DNA from: Flavobacterium plurextorum
GTDB taxonomy: Bacteria > Bacteroidota > Bacteroidia > Flavobacteriales > Flavobacteriaceae
NCBI RefSeq assembly: GCF_002217395.1
Contig: NZ_MUHD01000028.1
Location: 29,855 to 93,854, forward strand
Direction: 5' to 3'
Length of the DNA: 64,000 nucleotides
Each line of letters begins with the position of its first letter. The stretch's first letter is position 1. Below are positions 8,922-19,171 of the stretch, one piece after another. Both the position numbers and the translations under genes were made by a program. Below the pieces are notes generated by a model that made no database searches, had not been told where the DNA came from, and worked only from the letters and a program-made list of their open reading frames with translations.

Positions 8922-11078
8922 ATGGCTAGAGATTTAAAATATACAAGAAATATTGGGATTGCTGCTCATATTGATGCTGGTAAAACAACAACAACAGAGC
9001 GTATTCTTTTTTATACTGGAAAGTCACACAAGCTTGGTGAGGTGCACGATGGTGCAGCGACAATGGACTGGATGGCACAAGAGCAAGAAAGAGGTATTAC
9101 AATTACTTCTGCGGCTACAACTTGTACTTGGAATTTTCCAACTGAGCAAGGTAAAGTTCTTCCAGAATCATTACCGTACCACTTTAATATTATTGATACT
9201 CCTGGGCACGTTGATTTTACTGTAGAGGTAAATCGTTCTTTACGTGTGTTAGATGGTTTAGTTTTCTTATTTAGTGCTGTTGATGGTGTTGAGCCTCAAT
9301 CGGAAACTAACTGGAGACTTGCTGATCAATATAGAGTTCCTCGTATGGGATTCGTAAATAAAATGGACCGTCAAGGGGCTAACTTCTTGGCAGTTTGTGG
9401 GCAGGTGAAAGATATGTTGAAATCGAATGCGGTTGCAATTACTTTGCCTATTGGTGATGAAGCTGATTTTAAAGGTATCGTTGACTTAGTTAAAAATCAA
9501 GCTATTGTATGGCATGATGAAACTCAAGGAGCTACTTTTGATATTGTTGAGATTCCTGCAGATATGATTGATGATGTGAAGCATTATCGTTCAATTCTTA
9601 TCGAAGAGATTGCTACTTATGATGAGAATCTTTTGGATAAATATATGGAAGATGAAAACTCTATTACAGAGGAAGAAATCAATAATGCATTAAGAGCTGC
9701 CACTATTGATATGGCAATTATTCCAATGCTTGCTGGTTCATCTTTCAAAAACAAAGGTGTTCAATTTATGTTGGATGCAGTTTGTAAATATTTACCATCT
9801 CCTTTGGATAAAGAAGGTATCGAAGGTATTCATCCTGATGATGCTGATTTATTAGAAGAAGATCAGACTAAAATTTTACGTAAGCCAGATGTTAAAGAGC
9901 CGTTCGCTGCTTTAGCATTTAAAATTGCTACTGACCCATTCGTAGGTCGTTTAGCTTTCTTCCGTGCATATTCTGGACGTTTAGATGCTGGTTCTTATGT
10001 TTTAAATACTCGTTCTGGAAACAAAGAAAGAATTTCTCGTATTTACCAGATGCACGCTAATAAGCAAAATCCAATCGAATTTATTGAGGCTGGAGATATT
10101 GGTGCAGCTGTTGGATTTAAAGATATTAAAACAGGAGATACTTTATGTGATGAAAAGAATCCAATTATCTTGGAATCTATGAAATTCCCTGATCCTGTAA
10201 TTGGTATTGCTATTGAGCCAAAAACAAAAGCTGACGTTGATAAAATGGGTATGGCTTTAGCTAAATTAGCTGAAGAAGATCCTACGTTTACAGTTAGAAC
10301 TGATGAGGCTTCTGGGCAAACTATTATTTCAGGTATGGGTGAGCTTCACTTAGATATCTTAGTAGATCGTATGAAACGTGAATTTAAAGTTGAAGTAAAC
10401 CAAGGTGAGCCTCAAGTTGAATACAAAGAAGCGTTTACAAGATCTGCGACACATAGAGAGACTTATAAGAAACAATCTGGAGGTCGTGGTAAATTCGGTG
10501 ATATCGTATTTACAATTGAGCCTGCTGATGAAGTTGATGGTAAAGTTCCAGTTGGATTACAATTTATCAATGCTGTAAAAGGTGGTAACGTTCCTAAAGA
10601 ATATATCCCGGCTGTTGAAAAAGGGTTTAGAGAGGCTATGAAAACTGGTCCATTAGCAGGTTATGCTGTGGATAGTTTAAAAGTTACTTTGACTGATGGA
10701 TCTTTCCACCCTGTGGATTCTGATGCATTATCTTTTGAATTAGCTGCGAGAATGGGTTATAAAGAGTCAGGACGTGCTGCTGGAGCTGTTATTCTTGAAC
10801 CAATCATGAAAATCGAAGTTATTACTCCAGAAGAAAATATGGGTGATATCGTAGGTGACTTGAATCGTCGTAGAGGTCAAGTTAATGACATGGGTGATAG
10901 AAATGGTGCTAAAACTATTAAGGCTGATGTGCCTTTGTCAGAAATGTTTGGATACGTAACTACGTTAAGAACTTTATCTTCTGGTAGAGCTACTTCAACA
11001 ATGGAGTTTTCTCACTATGCAGAAACACCTTCTAATATTTCAGAAGAGGTAATCAAAAAAGCAAAAGGTAACGCTTAA
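8922..11078 (+). CDS. fusA: Elongation factor G
   Basis: A 718-residue EF-G, the translocation GTPase. G-domain motifs are intact: [15 protein letters not shown] (G1, residues 15-29), DTPGH (G3, ~92-96) and NKMD (G4, ~146-149). Domains II-V follow, with [20 protein letters not shown] in domain III and [13 protein letters not shown] near the C-terminus. Long standard EF-G form, encoded within the str operon, so probably the housekeeping copy. tuf does not follow, unlike in enterobacteria; rpsJ comes next after 10 bp. Confidence 0.99.
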   Translation: MARDLKYTRNIGIAAHIDAGKTTTTERILFYTGKSHKLGEVHDGAATMDWMAQEQERGITITSAATTCTWNFPTEQGKVLPESLPYHFNIIDTPGHVDFTVEVNRSLRVLDGLVFLFSAVDGVEPQSETNWRLADQYRVPRMGFVNKMDRQGANFLAVCGQVKDMLKSNAVAITLPIGDEADFKGIVDLVKNQAIVWHDETQGATFDIVEIPADMIDDVKHYRSILIEEIATYDENLLDKYMEDENSITEEEINNALRAATIDMAIIPMLAGSSFKNKGVQFMLDAVCKYLPSPLDKEGIEGIHPDDADLLEEDQTKILRKPDVKEPFAALAFKIATDPFVGRLAFFRAYSGRLDAGSYVLNTRSGNKERISRIYQMHANKQNPIEFIEAGDIGAAVGFKDIKTGDTLCDEKNPIILESMKFPDPVIGIAIEPKTKADVDKMGMALAKLAEEDPTFTVRTDEASGQTIISGMGELHLDILVDRMKREFKVEVNQGEPQVEYKEAFTRSATHRETYKKQSGGRGKFGDIVFTIEPADEVDGKVPVGLQFINAVKGGNVPKEYIPAVEKGFREAMKTGPLAGYAVDSLKVTLTDGSFHPVDSDALSFELAARMGYKESGRAAGAVILEPIMKIEVITPEENMGDIVGDLNRRRGQVNDMGDRNGAKTIKADVPLSEMFGYVTTLRTLSSGRATSTMEFSHYAETPSNISEEVIKKAKGNA

Positions 11079-11088
11079 TTTTAAGAAA

Positions 11089-11394
11089 ATGAGTCAAAAA
11101 ATCAGAATAAAACTAAAATCTTACGATCACATGTTGGTAGATAAATCTGCTGAAAAGATCGTAAAAACAGTAAAAACTACTGGAGCAGTTGTAACAGGTC
11201 CAATTCCGTTGCCAACTCACAAAAAACTTTTCACTGTGCTACGTTCTCCGCACGTAAACAAAAAAGCGAGAGAGCAATTTGAAGTAATGTCATACAAGAG
11301 ATTGATTGATATTTATTCATCTTCATCGAAAACTATTGATGCTTTAATGAAACTTGAATTGCCAAGTGGAGTTGAAGTAGAAATAAAAGTATAA
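11089..11394 (+). CDS. rpsJ: 30S ribosomal protein S10
   Basis: A 101-residue S10 of normal length ([52 protein letters not shown]). Besides its place in the 30S head it partners NusB in antitermination in other bacteria. Here it closes the str operon and is cut off from rplC by a strong terminator and ~400 bp, although it usually opens the S10 operon. Confidence 0.99.
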
Positions 11395-11414
11395 TTTTAT
11401 TATATTTTATATAT

Positions 11415-11446
11415 AAAAAGCGAGACAGAAATGTCTCGCTTTTTTT
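11415..11446 (+). terminator. Terminator after rpsJ
   Basis: A perfect 12-bp inverted repeat (11415-11426 with 11433-11444) around a 6-nt loop, core GCGAGAC/GTCTCGC, followed by a run of T. It is a strong intrinsic terminator and separates the str genes from rplC onward. Confidence 0.92.
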
Positions 11447-11696
11447 GTTGCAGTTTTCTTTAATTTCTCGTTGTGTTTTTGTTGTTTGAGTTTTGATTTA
11501 ATGTTGTGTTTTTTATTGAAAGGTCTTTTGTTTAGGTACTTGCCAGTGTTTTTTCTTTAATTGCCGGGCCTGTTTTTGTTGATAACTTTATTTTGTTTTT
11601 GTGTTTTGAGGTGTATTTTTTTTGTTGAAATATAGTCTGTTTTTAGCGAGTTAGATCCTTGGATTTTGATAATGAGCGATTTAATTTTTGTAACTG
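11447..11696. other. Gene-free stretch between rpsJ terminator and rplC promoter
   Basis: About 250 bp of strikingly T/G-rich plus strand with many short TTTTTG-type runs. No frame longer than a few tens of codons without stops looks coding and no RNA gene was recognised. It may be decayed sequence. Confidence 0.5.
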
Positions 11697-11728
11697 TTTG
11701 GTATATTCAATTTTAATGTCTACTTTTG
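11697..11728 (+). promoter_or_regulatory. Promoter of the S10/spc/alpha block (PrplC)
   Basis: TTTG at 11697-11700, a 20-bp spacer and TACTTTTG at 11721-11728 match the Bacteroidetes consensus. It gives rplC and the genes after it their own transcription start, about 65 nt before the rplC ATG. Confidence 0.75.
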
Positions 11729-11731
11729 CAC

Positions 11732-11771
11732 TCCCTGTTTGGAAATTTCTGTTATTTTCAAATTGAAGGGA
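11732..11771 (+). promoter_or_regulatory. Candidate structured leader of rplC
   Basis: Just after the promoter, TCCCT (11732-11736) can pair with AGGGA (11767-11771), and AATTT (11744-11748) with AAATT (11760-11764), giving a two-part hairpin at the 5' end of the transcript. In other bacteria L4 represses this operon through its leader; an equivalent role here is only a guess. No U-run follows, so it is not a terminator. Confidence 0.35.
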
Positions 11772-11797
11772 ATTTTAGTAATTAATAATTAATATTT

Positions 11798-12415
11798 ATG
11801 TCTGGGTTAATTGGTAAAAAAATCGGCATGACTAGTATTTTCGACGAAAACGGGAAAAACATTCCTTGTACAGTAATCGAGGCTGGGCCGTGTGTTGTTA
11901 CCCAAGTCAGAACCAAAGGTGTTGACGGGTACGAAGCGTTGCAACTAGGTTTCGATGACAAAAACGAGAAACATTCTACTAAAGCGGCTTTAGGTCACTT
12001 TAAAAAAGCTGGAACTGTTGCTAAGAAAAAAGTCGTTGAATTCCAAGATTTTGCAACTGAACAAAAATTAGGAGATCTTATTGATGTTTCTATTTTTGAA
12101 GAAGGAGAATTTGTAGATGTACAAGGTGTGTCTAAAGGTAAAGGTTTCCAAGGTGTTGTTAAGCGTCACGGTTTTGGTGGTGTTGGGCAAGCTACTCATG
12201 GTCAGCACAACCGTTTAAGAGCGCCAGGTTCTGTGGGAGCTTCTTCTTATCCATCTAGAGTATTCAAAGGAATGCGTATGGCTGGAAGAATGGGAGGAGA
12301 TAATGTAAAAGTTCAAAACCTTAGAGTTTTAAAAGTAGTTGCTGAAAAGAATCTACTTGTTGTTAAAGGGTGTATTCCTGGTCACAAAAACTCTTATGTA
12401 ATCATTCAGAAGTAA
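11798..12415 (+). CDS. rplC: 50S ribosomal protein L3
   Basis: A 205-residue L3 of normal length, opening [19 protein letters not shown], with the central [15 protein letters not shown] and [26 protein letters not shown] loop that reaches toward the peptidyl-transferase centre. First gene of the second ribosomal transcription unit. Its TAA overlaps the rplD start by one base (TAATG), implying translational coupling. Confidence 0.99.
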   Translation: MSGLIGKKIGMTSIFDENGKNIPCTVIEAGPCVVTQVRTKGVDGYEALQLGFDDKNEKHSTKAALGHFKKAGTVAKKKVVEFQDFATEQKLGDLIDVSIFEEGEFVDVQGVSKGKGFQGVVKRHGFGGVGQATHGQHNRLRAPGSVGASSYPSRVFKGMRMAGRMGGDNVKVQNLRVLKVVAEKNLLVVKGCIPGHKNSYVIIQK

Positions 12416-13044
12416 TGGAAGTAAAAGTATTAGATTTCAACGGAAAAGATACTGGTAGAAAAGTTCAACTTTCTGATTCAGTATTCGCAATTGAACCAAA
12501 CAATCACGCTGTATATCTTGATGTTAAGCAATATCTTGCTAATCAAAGACAAGGTACTCATAAAGCTAAAGAAAGAGCTGAAGTGACTGGTAGTACACGT
12601 AAGATTAAAAAACAAAAAGGAACTGGTACGGCTCGTGCGGGAAGTATCAAAAATCCATTGTTTAAAGGTGGTGGAACAATTTTCGGACCAAGACCAAGAA
12701 GTTATTCATTTAAATTGAATAAAAGCTTAAAAAGATTGGCAAGAAAATCAGCTTTCTCAATCAAAGCAAAAGAGTCGAATATTATCGTTCTTGAAGACTT
12801 TAATTTTGAAGCGCCAAACACTAAAAATTTCATTAACGTTTTGAAAGCTTTAGGGTTAGAAAATAAAAAATCTCTATTTGTGTTGGGAGAGTCAAATAAA
12901 AATGTATATTTGTCGTCACGCAATTTAAAGGCTTCTAATGTCGTAACTAGCTCAGAATTAAGCACTTACGCAATATTAAACACTAATAACTTGGTGCTTT
13001 TAGAAGGTTCTTTGGAGTTAATTGAAGAAAATTTAAGTAAATAA
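12415..13044 (+). CDS. rplD: 50S ribosomal protein L4
   Basis: A 209-residue L4 ([55 protein letters not shown], the exit-tunnel loop). The frame is open upstream to 12370, but I place the start at the ATG at 12415. From there the protein aligns with the family N-terminus and overlaps the rplC stop by one base. The upstream extension is read from rplC sequence in another frame. L4 binds 23S rRNA and in Escherichia coli also autoregulates the S10 operon. Confidence 0.97.
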   Translation: MEVKVLDFNGKDTGRKVQLSDSVFAIEPNNHAVYLDVKQYLANQRQGTHKAKERAEVTGSTRKIKKQKGTGTARAGSIKNPLFKGGGTIFGPRPRSYSFKLNKSLKRLARKSAFSIKAKESNIIVLEDFNFEAPNTKNFINVLKALGLENKKSLFVLGESNKNVYLSSRNLKASNVVTSSELSTYAILNTNNLVLLEGSLELIEENLSK

Positions 13045-13051
13045 TAGGAGT

Positions 13052-13342
13052 ATGAGTATCATAATTAGACCTATAGTAACTGAAAAAGTAACCAAAGAAA
13101 GTGAAGTTCTAAACCGTTTCGGATTTGTTGTTGACAAAAAAGCGAACAAAGTTCAAATTAAGAAAGCTGTTGAGGCTGCTTATGGAGTAACTATCGTTTC
13201 TGTTAACACAATGAATGTGAGACCAGATAGATCTACTAAATACACTAAAAGTGGTTTAATCAGTGGAAAGACAAATGCAATCAAAAAAGCAATTGTTCAA
13301 GTACAAGAAGGAGAAACAATTGATTTTTACAACAATATCTAA
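13052..13342 (+). CDS. rplW: 50S ribosomal protein L23
   Basis: A 96-residue L23 (IIRPIVTEKVTKESEVLNRFGFVVD; VNTMNVRPDRSTKYTKSG). L23 lines the exit-tunnel mouth and is the docking site for trigger factor and SRP. It follows rplD by 7 bp and is one of the few genes here with a Shine-Dalgarno-like AGGAG a few bases before the ATG. Confidence 0.99.
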   Translation: MSIIIRPIVTEKVTKESEVLNRFGFVVDKKANKVQIKKAVEAAYGVTIVSVNTMNVRPDRSTKYTKSGLISGKTNAIKKAIVQVQEGETIDFYNNI

Positions 13343-13351
13343 GATAGAAAA

Positions 13352-14176
13352 ATGTCAGTAAGAAAATTAAAACCTATTACCCCAGGTCAGCGATTTAGAG
13401 TTGTGAATGGTTATGACGCCATTACAACTGATAAGCCGGAACGCTCTTTGATAGCGCCGATAAAAAACTCTGGAGGTAGAAATAGTCAAGGAAAGATGAC
13501 CATGCGTTATACGGGTGGTGGTCACAAGCAGAGATATCGTATTATTGATTTCAAAAGAACTAAAGATGGAATTCCAGCTACAGTGAAATCAATCGAATAC
13601 GATCCAAATCGTACTGCATTTATCGCTTTATTAGCTTATGCTGATGGAGAGAAAACTTATGTAATTGCTCAAAACGGATTGAAAGTTGGTCAGAAATTAG
13701 TCTCTGGTCCAGAATCTCAACCTGAAATTGGTAATACATTACCTTTAAGCAGAATTCCTCTTGGAACTGTTATATCTTGTATTGAGTTACGTCCAGGACA
13801 AGGAGCTGTTATTGCTCGTTCAGCTGGAACTTTTGCTCAGTTAATGGCAAGAGACGGGAAATACGCTACTATTAAAATGCCATCTGGTGAAACAAGATTG
13901 ATCTTGTTGACTTGTTCGGCTACAATTGGAGCTGTTTCTAATTCTGACCACCAATTAGTTGTGTCTGGAAAAGCAGGTAGAACAAGATGGTTAGGAAGAA
14001 GACCTAGAACTAGACCAGTAGCGATGAACCCAGTTGATCACCCTATGGGAGGTGGTGAAGGACGTTCTTCTGGAGGGCACCCACGTTCAAGAAACGGATT
14101 GCCAGCTAAAGGTTACAGAACTCGTTCTAAGAAAAACCCGAGTAACAAGTATATCGTAGAACGTAGAAAGAAATAA
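13352..14176 (+). CDS. rplB: 50S ribosomal protein L2
   Basis: A 274-residue L2, normal length. The hallmark near the C-terminus, [19 protein letters not shown], contains the conserved His important for subunit association and peptidyl transfer. The N-terminal OB-like and C-terminal SH3-like RNA-binding domains are present ([20 protein letters not shown]). Nine bases separate it from rplW. Confidence 0.99.
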   Translation: MSVRKLKPITPGQRFRVVNGYDAITTDKPERSLIAPIKNSGGRNSQGKMTMRYTGGGHKQRYRIIDFKRTKDGIPATVKSIEYDPNRTAFIALLAYADGEKTYVIAQNGLKVGQKLVSGPESQPEIGNTLPLSRIPLGTVISCIELRPGQGAVIARSAGTFAQLMARDGKYATIKMPSGETRLILLTCSATIGAVSNSDHQLVVSGKAGRTRWLGRRPRTRPVAMNPVDHPMGGGEGRSSGGHPRSRNGLPAKGYRTRSKKNPSNKYIVERRKK

Positions 14177-14182
14177 TAAGAT

Positions 14183-14461
14183 ATGGCACGTTCATTAAAA
14201 AAAGGACCTTTCGTTCATTATAAATTAGACAAGAAAGTTCAAGAAAACGTAGAAAGTGGTAAAAATAGTGTGGTAAAGACTTGGTCTAGAGCTTCTATGA
14301 TTACTCCGGATTTCGTTGGACAAACTATCGCAGTTCATAACGGTCGTCAATTTGTACCAGTTTACGTAACAGAAAACATGGTAGGTCACAAATTAGGAGA
14401 GTTTTCACCAACTAGATCTTTTAGAGGTCATGCTGGAGCAAAAAATAAAGGTAAAAAATAA
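14183..14461 (+). CDS. rpsS: 30S ribosomal protein S19
   Basis: A 92-residue S19 ([40 protein letters not shown]). It sits in the 30S head with S13 and contacts the 50S subunit across a bridge. Canonical position between rplB and rplV, 6 bp from each. Confidence 0.99.
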
Positions 14462-14467
14462 GAAGCA

Positions 14468-14881
14468 ATGGGAGTTCGTAAAAGAGAAACAGCAGATGCG
14501 AGAAAAGAGGCTAATAAGTCTATTGCTTTCGCAAAATTGAATAACTGCCCTACTTCACCTAGAAAAATGCGCTTAGTAGCGGACTTGGTAAGAGGTCAGA
14601 AGGTAGAAAGAGCACTTAACATTTTAAGATTCAGTTCTAAAGAAGCTTCAAGAAAATTAGAGAAACTATTGTTATCTGCAATCAACAACTGGGAGCAAAA
14701 AAATAGTGAAGGTAATTTAGAAGAAGCTGGATTATTTGTTAAAGAGATCAGAGTAGATGGTGGAATGATGTTGAAAAGACTTCGTCCAGCTCCACAAGGT
14801 CGCGCACACAGAATAAGAAAACGTTCTAATCACGTTACAATCGTGCTTGGAGCTATCAATAACACACAAAGCAATTCTTAA
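14468..14881 (+). CDS. rplV: 50S ribosomal protein L22
   Basis: A 137-residue L22, slightly longer than the ~110 of E. coli because of a longer N-terminus ([18 protein letters not shown]). The family core is seen from [19 protein letters not shown] to the beta-hairpin [23 protein letters not shown], which extends into the exit tunnel and is the site of macrolide-resistance changes elsewhere. Confidence 0.98.
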
Positions 14882-14886
14882 GCAGC

Positions 14887-15645
14887 ATGGGACAAAAGAC
14901 AAATCCAATTGGAAATAGACTTGGTATCATCAGAGGATGGGACTCAAACTGGTATGGTGGAAATGACTACGGTGATAAACTTGCCGAAGATCACAAAATC
15001 AGAAAGTATATCCACGCTCGTTTATCAAAAGCTAGTGTATCAAAAGTAATCATTGAGAGAACTTTGAAACTTGTAACCGTTACTATCACTACTGCTAGAC
15101 CTGGTATTATTATCGGAAAAGGTGGACAAGAGGTAGACAAGTTGAAAGAAGAACTTAAGAAAGTTACTGACAAAGAGGTTCAAATTAACATCTTTGAAAT
15201 TAAACGACCTGAGTTAGATGCTTATCTTGTGGCGACAAGCATCGCTCGTCAAATCGAAAGCCGTATTTCTTACAGACGTGCAATCAAAATGGCTATTGCT
15301 GCTTCTATGCGTATGAACGCTGAAGGTATCAAAGTTTTGATTTCTGGTCGTTTGAATGGTGCTGAGATGGCGCGTTCAGAAGGTTTCAAAGAAGGTAGAA
15401 TTCCTCTATCAACTTTCAGAGCTGATATTGATTATGCTTTGGCTGAAGCTCATACTACTTATGGTAGAATGGGGATCAAAGTATGGATCATGAAAGGTGA
15501 AGTTTATGGAAAGAGAGATCTTTCTCCGCTTGCAGGAATGGATAAAAAACAATCTGGAACTGGTGGTGGTAAAGGTGGAGATGCCCCTAGAGGTAAATCT
15601 AACTTTAATAAAGGTGGAAAACCAGACGCTCGTAAAAGAAAGTAA
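14887..15645 (+). CDS. rpsC: 30S ribosomal protein S3
   Basis: A 252-residue S3 with the KH domain ([22 protein letters not shown], residues ~70-91) and the C-terminal S3 domain ([26 protein letters not shown]). A Gly/Lys-rich tail after residue ~222 ([13 protein letters not shown]...) makes it longer than the E. coli protein (233). S3 lines the mRNA entry channel. It follows rplV by 5 bp. Confidence 0.98.
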
Positions 15646-15664
15646 ATTTTTAAACTAAAGAAAA

Positions 15665-16090
15665 ATGTTACAGCCTAAAAGAACAAAATACCGTAAGGTA
15701 CAAAAAGGTAAAATGAAAGGTAACTCTCAAAGAGGGCATGAACTTTCTAATGGAATGTTTGGTATTAAATCTGTACATGAAGATGGAATGTTCTTAACTT
15801 CTCGTCAAATCGAAGCTGCGCGTATTGCTGCAACTCGTTACATGAAGAGAGAAGGACAATTATGGATTAAAATATTTCCAGACAAACCTATCACTAAGAA
15901 ACCTCTTGAAGTACGTATGGGTAAAGGTAAAGGAGCAGTTGAGTATTGGGCTGCTGTTGTTAAACCAGGAAGAATTATGTTTGAAGTTGGAGGAGTTCCA
16001 TTGTCAGTTGCAAAAGAGGCTTTACGTCTTGCAGCTCAAAAACTTCCAGTAAAAACTAAGTTCGTCGTTGCTAGAGATTTCGAAGCATAA
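15665..16090 (+). CDS. rplP: 50S ribosomal protein L16
   Basis: A 141-residue L16 ([46 protein letters not shown]). L16 helps position the A-site tRNA and is placed late in 50S assembly. The Arg reported to be hydroxylated in E. coli L16 lies in the MGKGKG region and is present here as RMGKGKG. Confidence 0.99.
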   Translation: MLQPKRTKYRKVQKGKMKGNSQRGHELSNGMFGIKSVHEDGMFLTSRQIEAARIAATRYMKREGQLWIKIFPDKPITKKPLEVRMGKGKGAVEYWAAVVKPGRIMFEVGGVPLSVAKEALRLAAQKLPVKTKFVVARDFEA

Positions 16091-16102
16091 TTAATATTTA
16101 TT

Positions 16103-16294
16103 ATGAAACAATCAGAAATAAAAGATCTTTCTGCAGCGGAGTTGCAAGAAAAACTTAGTCAAACTAAGAAAGTATATGCTGACCTAAAAATGGCTCACGC
16201 TATTTCTCCAATTGCTAATCCGCTTCAAATTAGAAGTGTTAGAAGAACAGTTGCAAGATTGGCTACAGAGTTAACTAAAAGAGAGTTACAATAA
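16103..16294 (+). CDS. rpmC: 50S ribosomal protein L29
   Basis: A 63-residue L29, a two-helix protein near the tunnel exit and part of the SRP and trigger-factor docking area with L23. The family pattern is visible: EIKDLSAAELQEKLSQTKK at the start and the helix IRSVRRTVARLATELTKRE at the end. Canonical place between rplP and rpsQ. Confidence 0.98.
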   Translation: MKQSEIKDLSAAELQEKLSQTKKVYADLKMAHAISPIANPLQIRSVRRTVARLATELTKRELQ

Positions 16295-16311
16295 TTGTAT
16301 TCTGCTGAAAG

Positions 16312-16572
16312 ATGGAAGAAAAAAGAAATTTAAGAAAAGAAAGAATAGGTGTTGTTACTTCAAATAAAATGGATAAATCTATTGTTATTGCTGAAGTAAG
16401 AAAAGTAAAACACCCATTATACGGTAAGTTCGTGTTGAAAACTAAGAAATATGTTGCACACGACGAAACAAACGACTGTAACATTGGAGATACTGTAAGA
16501 ATTAGCGAAACGCGTCCTTTAAGTAAAACAAAATGTTGGAGATTAGTTGAAATCTTAGAAAGAGCTAAATAA
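16312..16572 (+). CDS. rpsQ: 30S ribosomal protein S17
   Basis: An 86-residue S17 with OB fold ([61 protein letters not shown]). It binds the 5' domain of 16S rRNA early in assembly. The next gene, rplN, starts 2 bp after its stop. Confidence 0.99.
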   Translation: MEEKRNLRKERIGVVTSNKMDKSIVIAEVRKVKHPLYGKFVLKTKKYVAHDETNDCNIGDTVRISETRPLSKTKCWRLVEILERAK

Positions 16573-16574
16573 TT

Positions 16575-16943
16575 ATGGTACAACAGGAATCAAGACTAAA
16601 AGTAGCAGATAACACGGGAGCAAAAGAAGTTTTAACTATCCGTGTTTTAGGAGGTACCAAAAGAAGGTATGCCTCTGTTGGTGACAAGATTGTAGTATCT
16701 ATTAAAGATGCAACTCCAAACGGTAACGTGAAAAAAGGAGCTGTTTCAACTGCAGTTGTTGTGCGTACCAAAAAAGAAGTGAGAAGAGCTGATGGTTCTT
16801 ATATCCGTTTCGATGACAATGCATGTGTTCTTTTGAACGCTGCAGGTGAAATGAGAGGGACTCGTGTTTTTGGTCCGGTAGCAAGAGAACTTCGTGAAAA
16901 ACAATTCATGAAAATTGTATCATTAGCACCAGAAGTGCTTTAA
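16575..16943 (+). CDS. rplN: 50S ribosomal protein L14
   Basis: A 122-residue L14 of exact family length ([49 protein letters not shown]). It forms inter-subunit bridges with 16S rRNA and is the target of the silencing factor RsfS. It opens what is the spc operon in E. coli; no break in transcription is visible here. Confidence 0.99.
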
Positions 16944-16954
16944 TTCGTTTTAAG

Positions 16955-17269
16955 ATGATAAAGCTAAAAATAAAATCAGGAGATATCGTAAGAGTTATTG
17001 CTGGAGACCATAAAGGTGCTGAAGGTAAAGTTTTACGTGTTTACCGTGAGAAAAATAAAGCGATAGTTGAAGGTGTAAACATGGTTTCAAAACATACAAA
17101 ACCAAGTGCTAAAAACCCTCAAGGTGGTATCGTTAAGAAAGAAGCTTCTATTCAAATTTCTAACATTTCTCTAATTGATCCTAAAACTAAGGAAACAACT
17201 AGAGTAGGTATTAGAGTAGAAGGAGATAAGAAAGTAAGATTTTCAAAAAAATCTAATCAAGTACTATAG
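16955..17269 (+). CDS. rplX: 50S ribosomal protein L24
   Basis: A 104-residue L24 with an N-terminal KOW motif ([25 protein letters not shown]) and [21 protein letters not shown]24 initiates 50S assembly at the 5' end of 23S rRNA. The stop lies 2 bp before the rplE start. Confidence 0.99.
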   Translation: MIKLKIKSGDIVRVIAGDHKGAEGKVLRVYREKNKAIVEGVNMVSKHTKPSAKNPQGGIVKKEASIQISNISLIDPKTKETTRVGIRVEGDKKVRFSKKSNQVL

Positions 17270-17271
17270 TA

Positions 17272-17823
17272 ATGGCATATACACCTAGACTAAAAGAAGA
17301 ATATAAGAGTAGAGTAATCTCTGCTCTTAAAGAAGAGTTCGGATATACAAACGTAATGCAAGTTCCTAAACTTGAAAAAATCGTTTTGAGCCGTGGAGTT
17401 GGTGCAGCTGTATCTGATAAAAAACTTATTGACTATGCAGTTGATGAGTTGACAAAGATCACTGGACAAAAAGCAGTATCTACAATTTCAAAGAAAGACG
17501 TTGCGTCATTCAAATTGAGAAAAGGGATGCCTATTGGAGCAAAAGTTACTTTACGTGGTGAAAGAATGTATGAGTTTTTAGATAGACTTATTACTTCTGC
17601 TTTACCACGCGTTAGAGATTTTAGTGGTATCAAAGCTACTGGTTTCGACGGAAGAGGTAACTACAATCTTGGAGTTTTGGAGCAAATCATTTTCCCAGAA
17701 ATTGATATTGACAAAGTAAACAAAATCTCAGGAATGGATATTACATTTGTTACTACTGCAAAAACAGACAAGGAAGCAAAGTCATTATTGGCTGAATTAG
17801 GATTACCTTTTAAAAAGAATTAA
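17272..17823 (+). CDS. rplE: 50S ribosomal protein L5
   Basis: A 183-residue L5 ([68 protein letters not shown]). It joins 5S rRNA to the central protuberance and contacts the P-site tRNA. Three bases separate it from rpsN. Confidence 0.99.
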   Translation: MAYTPRLKEEYKSRVISALKEEFGYTNVMQVPKLEKIVLSRGVGAAVSDKKLIDYAVDELTKITGQKAVSTISKKDVASFKLRKGMPIGAKVTLRGERMYEFLDRLITSALPRVRDFSGIKATGFDGRGNYNLGVLEQIIFPEIDIDKVNKISGMDITFVTTAKTDKEAKSLLAELGLPFKKN

Positions 17824-17826
17824 GAC

Positions 17827-18096
17827 ATGGCTAAAGAATCAATGAAAGCCCGTGAGGTTAAAAGAGAGAAAACGGTAGCTAAGTACGCTGAAAAAAGAAA
17901 AGCTTTATTAGAAGCTGGAGATTATGAAGGCTTACAAAAATTACCTAAAAATGCTTCACCAGTTCGTTTGCACAATCGTTGTAAATTAACAGGTAGACCA
18001 AGAGGTTATATCCGTCAATTCGGTATTTCACGTGTAACTTTCCGTGAGATGGCTAATAATGGGTTAATTCCTGGAGTAAAAAAAGCATCTTGGTAA
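17827..18096 (+). CDS. rpsN: 30S ribosomal protein S14, long zinc-independent form
   Basis: An 89-residue S14 of the long C-minus type: it lacks the CxxC pairs of the short zinc form and carries [32 protein letters not shown]14 binds in the 30S head near S3 and S10. It is the last gene before an unusual 104-bp break that holds a promoter and a hairpin ahead of rpsH. Confidence 0.98.
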   Translation: MAKESMKAREVKREKTVAKYAEKRKALLEAGDYEGLQKLPKNASPVRLHNRCKLTGRPRGYIRQFGISRVTFREMANNGLIPGVKKASW

Positions 18097-18120
18097 TCTC
18101 GCAATAAGTTATTACTTTTG
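18090..18120 (+). promoter_or_regulatory. Internal promoter before rpsH
   Basis: TTG at 18090-18092, a 20-bp spacer and TACTTTTG at 18113-18120 form a good Bacteroidetes promoter. Its first element overlaps the end of rpsN. It would give rpsH-rplF-rplR-rpsE-rpmD-rplO-secY and beyond a supply of transcript independent of the rplC promoter. Confidence 0.65.
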
Positions 18121-18150
18121 CAAACCAAAAAATAATTTTAATTGATTAAA

Positions 18151-18180
18151 GGTTCGGGAGACGGGTGTCTCCCGAAAACC
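18151..18180 (+). promoter_or_regulatory. Leader hairpin before rpsH
   Basis: A perfect 10-bp stem (18153-18162 with 18167-18176, core CGGGAGAC/GTCTCCCG) around a GGGT loop, extendable by GG/CC past a 2-nt bulge. It lies ~30 nt after the internal promoter and 20 nt before the rpsH ATG. No U-run follows, so it is not a terminator. Position suggests a ribosomal-protein binding site; in E. coli S8 represses the spc operon. Confidence 0.7.
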
Positions 18181-18200
18181 ATAATCGCAATCAAATACAT

Positions 18201-18599
18201 ATGTATACAGATCCTATTGCAGATTATTTGACTAGAGTTCGTAACGCTGTGGCTGCAAACCACAAAGTTGTTGAAATTCCAGCTTCTAATCTAAAAAAAG
18301 AAATAACTAAGATCTTATTTGATCAAGGTTACATCTTGAGTTACAAATTTGAGACGAACACTGTTCAAGGTTCTATCAAGATTGCTTTAAAGTACGATAA
18401 AGATACTAAAGAGCCTGTGATTAAAGATATCCAAAGAATTAGTAAACCAGGTTTACGTAAGTATGCTGGTGCTGCCAAATTACCTAGAATCCTTAACGGA
18501 TTAGGAATTGCTATTGTTTCTACATCAAAAGGTTTGATGACTGGAAAACAAGCTAAGCAGTTGAATGTAGGTGGTGAAGTAATTTGTTACGTATACTAA
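18201..18599 (+). CDS. rpsH: 30S ribosomal protein S8
   Basis: A 132-residue S8 (MYTDPIADYLTRVRNAVAANHKVVEIPASNLK; RKYAGAAKLPRILNGLGIAIVSTSKGLMTGKQA). The frame is open upstream to a GTG at 18165, but that would start inside the leader hairpin and add 12 unrelated residues. The ATG at 18201 gives the family N-terminus. S8 binds helix 21 of 16S rRNA and is a translational repressor of the spc operon in E. coli. Confidence 0.98.
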   Translation: MYTDPIADYLTRVRNAVAANHKVVEIPASNLKKEITKILFDQGYILSYKFETNTVQGSIKIALKYDKDTKEPVIKDIQRISKPGLRKYAGAAKLPRILNGLGIAIVSTSKGLMTGKQAKQLNVGGEVICYVY

Positions 18600-18617
18600 T
18601 TTTAAACACTAGATAAG

Positions 18618-19160
18618 ATGTCAAGAATAGGTAAAAGCCCAATTGTAATCCCTGCTGGTGTAACTGTTGAAGTTAAAGACGGTATTATTACAGTAAAAGG
18701 AAAAAAAGGTCAACTAACTCAGGAGTTTTCGGACGTAACTGTGAAAGTTGAAGGTGATCAAGTTTCAGTTGAAAGATCATCTGATCATAAAGACCAAAGA
18801 GCAAAACACGGATTATACAGATCATTAATCAATAACATGATTGTTGGAGTAAATGAAGGTTTTACTAAAGAACTAGAATTAGTTGGAGTTGGTTATAGAG
18901 CTTCAAACCAAGGTCAAAAATTAGATTTAGCTCTTGGATATTCTCACAATATTGTTTTAGAAATTGCTCCAGAAGTAGCTTTAGAGACGATATCTGAAAA
19001 AGGTAAGAACCCAATCGTAAAATTAACATCATTTGATAAACAACTTTTAGGTCAAGTTGCTGCGAAAATCAGAGGTTTCCGTAAGCCAGAGCCATACAAA
19101 GGAAAAGGTGTTAAATTTGTGGGTGAAGTATTAAGAAGAAAAGCAGGTAAATCAGCTTAA
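18618..19160 (+). CDS. rplF: 50S ribosomal protein L6
   Basis: A 180-residue L6 made of two similar domains ([61 protein letters not shown]). It sits near the sarcin-ricin loop and factor-binding site. Eighteen bases from rpsH and 11 from rplR, in canonical order. Confidence 0.99.
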   Translation: MSRIGKSPIVIPAGVTVEVKDGIITVKGKKGQLTQEFSDVTVKVEGDQVSVERSSDHKDQRAKHGLYRSLINNMIVGVNEGFTKELELVGVGYRASNQGQKLDLALGYSHNIVLEIAPEVALETISEKGKNPIVKLTSFDKQLLGQVAAKIRGFRKPEPYKGKGVKFVGEVLRRKAGKSA

Positions 19161-19171
19161 AAAATAAGATT

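Noticed and set aside
12370..12414. Upstream extension of rplD
   Set aside because: It reads rplC sequence in another frame; the ATG at 12415 gives the family N-terminus and a TAATG coupling with rplC.
18165..18200. GTG-started extension of rpsH
   Set aside because: Starts inside the leader hairpin and adds residues foreign to S8; the ATG at 18201 matches the family.
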